This document shows, piece by piece, positions 56,742 through 64,000 of a DNA stretch of 64,000 nt (its first letter is position 1; every line of letters starts with the position of its first letter). The notes below the pieces were generated by a model. That model had not been told where the DNA came from. It searched no databases and worked only from the letters and a program-made list of their open reading frames with translations. Where the stretch lies: assembly GCA_017427385.1 (NCBI GenBank), contig JAFRSW010000017.1, positions 1 through 64,000 of the forward strand, given 5' to 3'. The translations under genes were made by a program, and so were the position numbers. This DNA is from Bacteroidales bacterium (lineage in GTDB: Bacteria > Bacteroidota > Bacteroidia > Bacteroidales > UBA932).

Positions 56742-58727
56742 TTAGAAGAGGAGGGCATCGCTGCTATAGGCAGCAGTCGTGAACGCCTTCGGGCGGGTCA
56801 TGGTTTCGGTGGATACGTTTCCGAAACGGTCCGTGACTTTGATTTCAAGTGTAGTTGTGGGCGACGAGGCTTGCACGCGGAACATGTGATAGGTTTCGCA
56901 TGTCTCGAAGGTGGTGCCGTTGTTGCCGTTCAGCCTGGGCACCATGTAGGAAATGATATGGAGAGGATCCCTCATCCAGCTCATCCTGGAGCACTGCAAA
57001 GTCTTTCCGGTCTCCTTTTCCCTGACTTCGATCTTCCAGTTCGGGTCGTAGTTCCAGATGTTCAGGTAGACGTAATTGTCCGTACTCGTCGCTTTCCACT
57101 GGGTATTGTATTGGTTCAGGATGTCCACATGCGCCTCATTGGCCTTGGGCGTCCAGTTTTCTGCCGTGAGGGCAATCTCGTTGCGGTCGTAGCTGCGGAA
57201 CTTGTAGTCCAGGGGGAAGCCTATGGCCTTGTATTCCCATTTAATGTCCGTCCCGTTGACTTTCAGCACTGTATAGCCTCCGGGGGTGCCATCCTGGCAG
57301 AGGTGCACGCCCTTCGTCAGATGCCCGGTCCACCACCACGTGGCGCAAACGGCGCCGGCATTGTGCTCGTAGACGTGGTCTGTGGAGAGATTGTCCACGT
57401 TGTACATCTTGTGGGTATGGGCGGAGAAGAAATGGATTTCCGGATAACCGCTGACGGTCTGTTCCAGGATGGATCCGGCACTCTGCTTGATATTGTAGCC
57501 CGAGCCGCCGCGGGAAGCTCCCGGATTTTTGTAGACGGGGGAATGCATGGTGATGACCAGAGGCCTGTCTTTCGGCACGAAGGCCAGATCCTTCTTCAGC
57601 CATTCAAGCTGCTCGTTCACGATGTTGCTGGCATAGTCGCGACCGGCGGTGGTGCCGTCTCCGTTATTCTGGCATTCGATATCGTCGATGACCACATAAT
57701 GGACCTTGCCGACATTGAACGAGTAGTATGTGGGAGCAATGTTAACCTTATATTCCACCACTGTGTCGAAATCTCCCGAATAATAGATGCTGTGGTCGTG
57801 GTTGCCGATGGTGTTGAACAACGGAAGCCCGCGCATGGCGGAGGCATCGGAAACATACTCTTTGAAACCGTAGTTCTTATCCGGAGACTCGGGCTTGATC
57901 CAGAACTGGTCCCAGGTCATGTCCCCGAGGGTCATGGCATAGAACATCTCCCCGGAATGGGAGGCGATGAAGTTGGTGACATCGGTGGTGAAGCACCCGA
58001 ACTGGGCACGGTCGTCAGTCCTGTTGGCGAGGTGTATGTCGCCGAAAACCAGCATCGTATGATTATCCTGTCCGGAAACTTTTGAGAGCTCGAAATCCTT
58101 CCTTTCAGCCACGCCTGCACGGAGTTCCAACTGCTTGTGGATAACCGGGAGCACCCCGTCCAGCGTTGCAGAATACCCCGAAGGAACAGAGATGAAAACA
58201 TATTTATGACGCTTCTCGGAAACCATGCGGTAGACACCTTCGGAGTCCGTCTGCACTACTTCATAGCCGTCGGATACCACCACTCCGGGAACTCCCTGCC
58301 CGGCGCAGCTCACCTTGCCGTAAACAGTGGTTCCCTCTCCGGGTTCCACCCCATCGCCCACGACCTTCACCTTGATGGTGGTACTGCCCTGTTTCAACAG
58401 ACTGGCCCCTCTTTGCACCGAAATGGTGTAGGCCCCGGCTTTCCAGCCATCGGGGAGTTCGAACTTCACATATTCTCCTGTTGTTTCGAGGATGTTGCAT
58501 ATGTGCTGGGAGGCGCTTCCGGCAAGGACGATGACATCCGTAGCCATAGGCTTTTTGCCATCCAGCACGCCCAGGCTCAGCGACTTGGCGCCCTCATCCA
58601 GCTCTATTTCGGAGGGAATGTCGAGACGGACATCGAAGGCAGAGCCTTCCGGTTCTTTCTGCCCGCAGGATGCCAGGAACAACATGCCAAAAATGGCCGA
58701 GAAGTATAAGAATACGTGTGTCCTCAT
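56742..58727 (-). CDS. Secreted calcineurin-like phosphoesterase lipoprotein
   Basis: The 661-residue protein has a lipoprotein signal (Cys21 in LFLASC), about 200 residues of beta-sandwich and carboxypeptidase-regulatory-like domains (TVYGKVSCAGQGVPGVVVSD), a metallophosphatase core (MLVFGDIHLANRTDD, MTLGDMTWDQFW, NTIGNHDHSIYY, ITMHSPVY, FFSAHTHKMYNV) with all metal ligands, and a C-terminal beta domain. It resembles Metallophos_N/Metallophos/Metallophos_C proteins of polysaccharide loci. The substrate is a phosphate ester of unknown kind. It is the first gene of the minus-strand run, six bases before the GH109-like gene. Confidence 0.88.
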   Translation of the reverse strand: MRTHVFLYFSAIFGMLFLASCGQKEPEGSAFDVRLDIPSEIELDEGAKSLSLGVLDGKKPMATDVIVLAGSASQHICNILETTGEYVKFELPDGWKAGAYTISVQRGASLLKQGSTTIKVKVVGDGVEPGEGTTVYGKVSCAGQGVPGVVVSDGYEVVQTDSEGVYRMVSEKRHKYVFISVPSGYSATLDGVLPVIHKQLELRAGVAERKDFELSKVSGQDNHTMLVFGDIHLANRTDDRAQFGCFTTDVTNFIASHSGEMFYAMTLGDMTWDQFWIKPESPDKNYGFKEYVSDASAMRGLPLFNTIGNHDHSIYYSGDFDTVVEYKVNIAPTYYSFNVGKVHYVVIDDIECQNNGDGTTAGRDYASNIVNEQLEWLKKDLAFVPKDRPLVITMHSPVYKNPGASRGGSGYNIKQSAGSILEQTVSGYPEIHFFSAHTHKMYNVDNLSTDHVYEHNAGAVCATWWWTGHLTKGVHLCQDGTPGGYTVLKVNGTDIKWEYKAIGFPLDYKFRSYDRNEIALTAENWTPKANEAHVDILNQYNTQWKATSTDNYVYLNIWNYDPNWKIEVREKETGKTLQCSRMSWMRDPLHIISYMVPRLNGNNGTTFETCETYHMFRVQASSPTTTLEIKVTDRFGNVSTETMTRPKAFTTAAYSSDALLF

Positions 58728-58805
58728 TTCCGTTAAATAGTCATTATCGGGAATAAAGATAAATATTTTTTATGTTTTTGAGCATTTTTTACAGAATACT
58801 TACTA

Positions 58806-58822
58806 TTTTAGCAAAGCTAAAA
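58806..58822. promoter_or_regulatory. Inverted repeat upstream of the BNR_4 operon
   Basis: TTTTAGC (58806-58812) and GCTAAAA (58816-58822) form a perfect inverted repeat with a three-base centre, eight bases before the start codon at 58831. It could be an operator in the divergent spacer or a small leader hairpin. A near-match promoter box, TATTTTAG (58804-58811), overlaps its left arm. Confidence 0.4.
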
Positions 58823-58830
58823 ACAATCAG

Positions 58831-60258
58831 ATGAGACTGCTGACCACCCTTTGCGTCGCACTGACGCTCCTTTCCGCCGCAGGCCCCGCCCGCGCCGAAA
58901 AAAAGCCTTACCCCAAGTCCCTCCCCCACGAAAACTCCACCGTGGACGGCTACAGGGGCATCTGGTACACCATAAAGCAGGGGCATGAATACGGAGACAA
59001 GTATTCCGGCGGTCTCGGCACCTACACCATGAAGCACATCCCCATGGCCGTATACGCCCCGGAAGTGAACAAGACATTCTTCGTTTACGGCGGCACACCC
59101 AGGGACGGGGAGTTCTACCTCCAATGCATGGTGGGCTGCTACGACCACGCCACCGGCAAGCTCCAGAAGCCGAGGATAGCTTACGACAAGGGGCAGGACG
59201 GAGTGCTCGACCCGCACGACGACCCCACCATCCAGATAGACAAGGACGGATATATATGGATTTTCGTGGCCGGAAGGAGCACCAAGCGTGAGGGGCTGCG
59301 CCTGAAGAGCACAAAACCCTACGATATAACCTCCTTCAAGTACGTGAACGCCAGCTTCATGGCCTATCCTCAGGTATTCTACGACAAGGACAAAGGCTTC
59401 TTCCTCTTTTTCACCCGCTACGACGGAGTGCGGCAGCTCTTCTTCCAGACCAGCAAGGACGGAAAGAAGTGGACCCAGTACAGGCAGTTGGCCTCCATCA
59501 AGGAAGGCAGTGAACGCAAGTCCGGCCACTACCAGATATCGAACATGTACGGCACCAAGATCTGCACCGCCTTCAACCGTCACATAAACGGCAACGTGGA
59601 CACCCGCACGAACATCTACTTCGTGCAGTCCGAAGACTGGGGCCAGACCTGGACCACCGTCGACGGCAAGCCCGTGGATATTCCCGTCACCCAGCGCTAC
59701 AACGATGCACTCGTGAGGGACTATCAGAGCATGGGGCGCAACTGCTACATCAAGGACGTCAACTTCGACTCCAACGGCAACCCTGTCATCCTCTACCTCA
59801 CCGCCGACAACCACATCGCAGGCCCGGAGGGAGGCATACGCAAGTGGCATACCCTCCACTGGACCGGAAAGGAATGGGTTGAGAGCCAGTTCACCACTTC
59901 CACCCACGACTACGACAGCGGCAGTCTCTGGACAGATGGCAAGGAGTGGACCGTCATCATCCCCTCCGACCCGGGGCCGCAGCATTGGGGCACCGGCGGA
60001 GAGATAGTCCGCTGGAAGAGCAAGGACAAGGGCAAGACCTGGAAACGGGACTACAACCTCACTTCCGGCAGCACCTACAACCACGGCTACGTGCGCCGGC
60101 CGCAGAATGCCCATCCCGGTTTCTACGCCTTCTGGGCAGATGGAAACCCCGATGCTCCCTCGCCCTCCAGGCTCTACTTCTGCACGAAGGACGGCAAGGT
60201 TTTCCGGATGCCTTCAGAGATGAGCGCCGAATGGGCGGAACCGGAAAGAATCCGATAA
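58831..60258 (+). CDS. Secreted BNR_4-type beta-propeller protein, probable polysaccharide-active enzyme (first copy)
   Basis: The 475-residue protein has a signal peptide (cleavage near GPARAEKK) and a BNR_4-like seven-bladed propeller with repeated Asp-box-like turns (SEDWGQTWTTVDGK, SKDKGKTWKRDY). Key segments are TVDGYRGIWYTIKQG, LGTYTMKHIPMAVYAPEVN, PHDDPTIQIDKDGYIWIFVA and GHYQISNMYGTK. This fold occurs in GH145 rhamnosidase-type enzymes acting on rhamnose-glucuronate links and in ulvan lyases, so action on a rhamnose- or uronate-containing glycan is possible but unproven. It heads a plus-strand operon with a close paralogue at 61982. Confidence 0.8.
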   Translation: MRLLTTLCVALTLLSAAGPARAEKKPYPKSLPHENSTVDGYRGIWYTIKQGHEYGDKYSGGLGTYTMKHIPMAVYAPEVNKTFFVYGGTPRDGEFYLQCMVGCYDHATGKLQKPRIAYDKGQDGVLDPHDDPTIQIDKDGYIWIFVAGRSTKREGLRLKSTKPYDITSFKYVNASFMAYPQVFYDKDKGFFLFFTRYDGVRQLFFQTSKDGKKWTQYRQLASIKEGSERKSGHYQISNMYGTKICTAFNRHINGNVDTRTNIYFVQSEDWGQTWTTVDGKPVDIPVTQRYNDALVRDYQSMGRNCYIKDVNFDSNGNPVILYLTADNHIAGPEGGIRKWHTLHWTGKEWVESQFTTSTHDYDSGSLWTDGKEWTVIIPSDPGPQHWGTGGEIVRWKSKDKGKTWKRDYNLTSGSTYNHGYVRRPQNAHPGFYAFWADGNPDAPSPSRLYFCTKDGKVFRMPSEMSAEWAEPERIR

Positions 60259-60280
60259 TCACATCTAATTCTATAGAACC

Positions 60281-61981
60281 ATGAAAAAGTTTTTGCTGGC
60301 GATTCCGCTGCTTGCAGCGATCGCGATTTCCTGCCAGGAAAAGCCTCAGGAAGAGAAAGAATCCGTGAAGATTGAAGGCGTAGGCGAGACCGTCGACATC
60401 CCGGCGACTCCCGAAGCCGACTTCACCTTCACTATCGAGACAAACGTGGACTGGTCGGTAGCCAAGACCAAGCTCGACTGGCTGACCATCTCCCCCATGA
60501 GGGGAACCGCCAAGGACGGTGTGCAGACTATTGCACTCGTCGCAGAGAACAACCAGCAGGAAGAGTCCCGCAGCGGCAGTTTCACACTTACTGCCGGTTC
60601 CACGACCAAGAAGGTGACCGTGACACAGGCAGCCCTTGTGGTTGTGCCTAACTTCGTGGTCAACGGCATCGAAGCCAACACCCTCACATTCGGAGGAGAA
60701 GAGAACGCCGCCAAGACCTTCCAGGTGCATTCCAACAAAGACTGGACCGCCACCAAGGCCAATCTCGACTGGGCGACCGTATCTCCCGTATCCGGCGACA
60801 AGAACCGCCAGGCAACCATCACCGTAACTCCCACTGAGGTGAACAACACCGGCGCAGAGCGCACCGGCACCATCTCATTTGCATATGGCGCATCCCAGCC
60901 CTTCGTAGTATCCGTAAAACAGGCGGCCTTCGTTCCTTCACTCTCGGTCAATCCCGAATCCCTCGAATTCGCGAAGGGCGGTGAGAGCAAGAACGTGACC
61001 ATCACCTCCAACACCGACTGGACCGCAGCCGCTTCCGAAACCTGGGTAACCCTGGGCGCAACTTCCGGTAAAGGCAATGCAACCCTTGCCGTAACCGCAG
61101 CCGCCAATGAAAAGGCAGCCCGCACCGCCACCGTCACCATCACAGCAGGATCTCTCACAAAGACCATTGCCATCAGCCAGGAGAGCGGAATAGTGGCAGG
61201 AACCGGTATCAATCTTGAGACCAACCCTGTAGTATGGTGCGCAGACGACCAGGCTTGGAACATGGAGCATAATCCTGAGTTCCCCGGCCCTGCAGAGGGC
61301 GCCACCGGCTATGTGGCCACCGCATCCAAACACGGAACCGGCATACTTAAGCCCACGAACGACCCCGACAAGGGCGCATATGCGGAATTCGTGGACGGCA
61401 AGGAAGTTCCCGACGACTATTCCGCCATTTCCAAGGGTAAGTTCATCTTCGTGGCGGCAGGATCCTCCGGTTCGTTCGGCGACAAGGGCGGCGACATCGG
61501 ATACCGCAAGTTATGGATCAACGATGCCGTGGTCTTCCACGTGCCCGCCGAAAAGATCAGCGCCGGTAAGACCATCTGCTTCGACTTCTCCTTCCTCGGA
61601 ACCAGTGCCTGCCCGAAGTTCTGGGCTGCAGAAGTGAAGATAGGCGGAGAATGGAAACTCTTCCACACCTATCAGGCCAACAACAGTATCAACGGCGTGA
61701 GCGAGAAATCCAACGGAACTCTTGCACCCGATGCAGAATCCAACGTCATCCTGCTTACTCCTCAGCGCACCAATTCGCACTACGACTGCACCTACGCCGT
61801 CACCGCGGATATCCCTGCCGGCGAACTGCTGGTACGGCTCCGCGTAGTGGATCCTTCCATCCAGATTACCGGTTCCGCAAGGACATCTCCCACCGACGAC
61901 TCCACTACCCGCTTTGTCGGCTGGAGCGTGGAAGGCAGGAGCATCAAGGACGGCCACGGACCTACCATCTACGTTAAGTAA
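60281..61981 (+). CDS. Surface lipoprotein with three BACON domains
   Basis: The 566-residue protein has a lipoprotein signal (Cys18 in AIAISC) followed by three BACON-type immunoglobulin-like domains (about residues 28-115, 120-215 and 218-305), each with the typical pattern of a Trp in the N-W-D-type strand and a final VTVTQ or AISQ strand (TKKVTVTQAALVV, FVVSVKQAAF, TKTIAISQESG). The last ~260 residues (from about ETNPVVWCADDQAW) form a beta-rich domain of unknown family. BACON domains usually position carbohydrate-active proteins at the cell surface. The next gene begins directly after its stop. Confidence 0.85.
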   Translation: MKKFLLAIPLLAAIAISCQEKPQEEKESVKIEGVGETVDIPATPEADFTFTIETNVDWSVAKTKLDWLTISPMRGTAKDGVQTIALVAENNQQEESRSGSFTLTAGSTTKKVTVTQAALVVVPNFVVNGIEANTLTFGGEENAAKTFQVHSNKDWTATKANLDWATVSPVSGDKNRQATITVTPTEVNNTGAERTGTISFAYGASQPFVVSVKQAAFVPSLSVNPESLEFAKGGESKNVTITSNTDWTAAASETWVTLGATSGKGNATLAVTAAANEKAARTATVTITAGSLTKTIAISQESGIVAGTGINLETNPVVWCADDQAWNMEHNPEFPGPAEGATGYVATASKHGTGILKPTNDPDKGAYAEFVDGKEVPDDYSAISKGKFIFVAAGSSGSFGDKGGDIGYRKLWINDAVVFHVPAEKISAGKTICFDFSFLGTSACPKFWAAEVKIGGEWKLFHTYQANNSINGVSEKSNGTLAPDAESNVILLTPQRTNSHYDCTYAVTADIPAGELLVRLRVVDPSIQITGSARTSPTDDSTTRFVGWSVEGRSIKDGHGPTIYVK

Positions 61982-63976
61982 ATGCCTCTGGGCAAGGCAC
62001 ATACGCTAATTCTCCTGACGGTTCTCCTGTTCGCCTGCTCCCCCAAGGAGCAAGGCGGGCAGGAGGCTGCCGGGAAGATTGACGCCGATGCGGAAGTATT
62101 CGGCGGGCGGGAGCGCTTCGTTTTCAAATGGAGCGGTCTTCCGGCCGGAGTCGAAAGCGTCAGCCTTGTATCCTCCACAGGAAAAACCTACTCCACCGCC
62201 CTTCCTTTCGAGAGCGGTGAATGCAGTTTTGCCGGTGTGCCGGAAGGCGACCTGCGCCTGAAGACCACCTGGCAGACATCATCCGGCACGGCTGAAGGGC
62301 CGGAACTCAGCACCTTCGTCTACGGAGAGCGCTACGAGGCCGGGCTGACACCCTGGAAACTGGAAAGCGGAAGCCTGCGCGCAGGAGTCTTCAAAGGAGT
62401 CCTCTCGCAGGTGGTCACAGGCAGCACCGTGGCCGAAGAGTTCTCCTACACCGACACGGGCGGCGCATCGCAGGAGTTCACCCTGACCACCGATGCCGAC
62501 GACAGGTCCGTCCGTCTCGACAATATCTCCGGCGACGTCCGCCACCGCACGGTCCACGTGCCCGAGCCCCGCAGCGGGGACAAGTTCTACACCCCATGGG
62601 CCGTCATAAGCCCCAGCGCACCCAACGTGCCCACCCAGGATCAGATATGCGAAACGGTGGACGGCTACCGCGGAATCTGGTTCGAGCTCGGGCAGGTAAA
62701 CACCGAATACGGCGACAAATACTCCGGCGGCCTCGGCACCTACACCATGAAGCATATCCCCATGGCCGTCTATGCCCCGGAGGTGAACAAGACCTTTTTC
62801 GTCTACGGGGGCACCCCCTCCGCCGACAAGAAGTACCTGCAGTGCATGATCGGCTGCTACGACCACGCCACCGGCCTGCTCCAGAAACCCCGCGTGGTGA
62901 TGGACAAGGGCAAGGACGGAGTGAAGGACCCCCACGACGACCCTACCGTGCAGATAGACCGAGACGGCTACGTCTGGGTGTTCGTCGCCGGGCGCAGCAC
63001 CAAGCGCGAGGGGCGCCGCTACCGCAGCATCAACCCCTACGACATCACCGCCTTCGAGTTCATCAACGAAAGTTTCATGGCCTACCCCCAGGTGTTCTAC
63101 GACAAGCAGAAGGGATTCTTCCTGTTCTTCACCCGCTACGACGGGGTGCGCCAGCTGTTTTTCCAGACCAGCGCCGACGGCGTGGAATGGACCCAGTACC
63201 GCCAGTTGGCCTCCATCAAGGACGGCTCGGAGACCAAATCCGGCCACTACCAGATATCCAACATGTACGGCACCAAGCTCTGCACCGCCTTCAACCGCCA
63301 TATCAACGGCAACGTGGACACCCGTACGAACATCTACTTCCTGCAGAGCACGGACTGGGGAGAGACCTGGACCACCGTCAACGGCAAGCCCGTGGACATC
63401 CCGGTCACCACACTCAAGAATGATGCGCTCGTGCGCGACTACCAGAGCATGGGGAAGAACTGCTACATCAAGGATGTCAACTTCGACGAGGCAGGCAACC
63501 CCATCATCCTCTATCTGATTTCCGACAACCACCTCACCGGTCCGGAGGGCGGCGCCCGCGAATGGTTCACCCTCAGCTGGAGCGGTACAGAGTGGATACA
63601 GGCCAAAATCACCGAATCCACCCACTGCTACGACAGCGGCAGCATCTGGACCGACGGCGACAAATGGACCGTGCTGGCCCCCACCAAGGCCGGTCCGCAG
63701 TACTGGGGCGCCGGTGGAGAAGTGCAGCGATGGACATCCTCCGACCACGGCCGGAGCTGGGCCCTCGACGCCACCCTCACCCACGATAGCACCCTCAACC
63801 ACACCTATATGCGTCGGCCGCAACGTGCGGCAGACGGCTTCTACGCGTTCTGGGCGGATGGCAACCCCGACCAGTTCACCCCCTCCCACCTCTACTTCTG
63901 CAACAAGGAAGGAAAGGTTTTCCGCATGCCCTACGACATGAGTTCCGAATGGGCGGCGCCCGAAACTGAATATTAA
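61982..63976 (+). CDS. BNR_4-type beta-propeller lipoprotein with an N-terminal extension (second copy)
   Basis: The 664-residue protein has a lipoprotein signal (Cys19 in LLFAC), an N-terminal ~200-residue region (GGRERFVFKWSGLPAGVESV; perhaps DUF4998-like) absent from the first copy, and a C-terminal propeller closely matching the protein at 58831: LGTYTMKHIPMAVYAPEVN, PHDDPTVQIDRDGYVWVF, GHYQISNMYGTK and ALVRDYQSMG occur in the same order. The similarity points to a duplication with different anchoring: one copy has an ordinary signal peptide, the other a lipid anchor. Substrate as for the first copy, unproven. Confidence 0.8.
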   Translation: MPLGKAHTLILLTVLLFACSPKEQGGQEAAGKIDADAEVFGGRERFVFKWSGLPAGVESVSLVSSTGKTYSTALPFESGECSFAGVPEGDLRLKTTWQTSSGTAEGPELSTFVYGERYEAGLTPWKLESGSLRAGVFKGVLSQVVTGSTVAEEFSYTDTGGASQEFTLTTDADDRSVRLDNISGDVRHRTVHVPEPRSGDKFYTPWAVISPSAPNVPTQDQICETVDGYRGIWFELGQVNTEYGDKYSGGLGTYTMKHIPMAVYAPEVNKTFFVYGGTPSADKKYLQCMIGCYDHATGLLQKPRVVMDKGKDGVKDPHDDPTVQIDRDGYVWVFVAGRSTKREGRRYRSINPYDITAFEFINESFMAYPQVFYDKQKGFFLFFTRYDGVRQLFFQTSADGVEWTQYRQLASIKDGSETKSGHYQISNMYGTKLCTAFNRHINGNVDTRTNIYFLQSTDWGETWTTVNGKPVDIPVTTLKNDALVRDYQSMGKNCYIKDVNFDEAGNPIILYLISDNHLTGPEGGAREWFTLSWSGTEWIQAKITESTHCYDSGSIWTDGDKWTVLAPTKAGPQYWGAGGEVQRWTSSDHGRSWALDATLTHDSTLNHTYMRRPQRAADGFYAFWADGNPDQFTPSHLYFCNKEGKVFRMPYDMSSEWAAPETEY

Positions 63977-64000
63977 TGAAACGACATATGTACAAGAAAC
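63976..64000 (+). CDS. Start of a further gene, cut by the window end
   Basis: An ATG overlaps the preceding stop codon (TAATG) and opens MKRHMYKK before the window ends; an alternative ATG is at 63988. The basic start would suit a signal peptide, but too little is visible to name it. The overlap suggests that it belongs to the same operon as the BNR_4 and BACON genes. Confidence 0.45.

Overview
The window looks like a chromosomal segment of a moderately GC-rich member of Bacteroidales (Bacteroidota), probably gut-associated. The evidence is the tuf-trpT-secE-nusG-rplKAJL-rpoBC order, a SusC/SusD pair, many lipoproteins with a short signal and Cys near residue 17-21, BACON domains, and repeated promoter boxes of the Bacteroidetes type TAnnTTTG. 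The genus cannot be fixed from the sequence alone. No stretch longer than about 210 bases lacks a gene.

Layout. 1-12300 is the housekeeping block: a 5'-truncated tuf, tRNA-Trp, secE, nusG, four ribosomal protein genes, an internal terminator/attenuator, then rpoB and rpoC. 12322-14601 (minus) holds an exonuclease III-type gene and cysS. 14678-28397 (plus) is an accessory nutrient locus: a LacI-type regulator with paired operator-like sites before and after it, a ribokinase, SusC/SusD, three consecutive secreted ADP-ribosylglycohydrolase-fold lipoproteins, a two-domain esterase and a small lipoprotein. I read it as a ribose or ribosyl-conjugate scavenging locus, related in logic to the known Bacteroides rus system. 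28451-32099 carries rhamnose isomerase and rhamnulokinase with a divergent AraC regulator, followed by tRNA-Arg(TCT). 32214-36119 holds a flippase-like membrane protein, two PfkB kinases, a small unknown protein and a small exporter-like protein.

36186-42399 (plus) is a tightly packed seven-gene run: a secreted beta-barrel-like protein, a VanX-type dipeptidase lipoprotein, a stand-alone alarmone synthetase, a stand-alone alarmone hydrolase-like HD protein, an aminoglycoside-phosphotransferase-like kinase, a Cache-SpoIIE phosphatase-RsbW-like kinase fusion, and a STAS protein. It joins (p)ppGpp metabolism to a partner-switching module and is the best candidate for an incompletely described system. 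42403-54158 is mixed housekeeping and envelope: yifB/comM, tsaE, an unknown lipoprotein, an ECF sigma factor with a membrane-anchored beta-barrel partner, a TPR protein with an EnvC-like protein, a FeoA-FeoB fusion, and a phospholipid-synthesis pair.

54159-64000 is a second accessory region. A minus-strand run (calcineurin-like phosphoesterase, GH109-like oxidoreductase/glycosidase, COG0523 metallochaperone) faces away from a plus-strand run (beta-propeller BNR_4 protein, triple-BACON lipoprotein, a second longer BNR_4 lipoprotein, and the start of another gene at the window edge). A recurring feature is the TAnnTTTG box placed only a few bases before start codons, which implies very short or absent mRNA leaders for several genes and helped to choose start codons.
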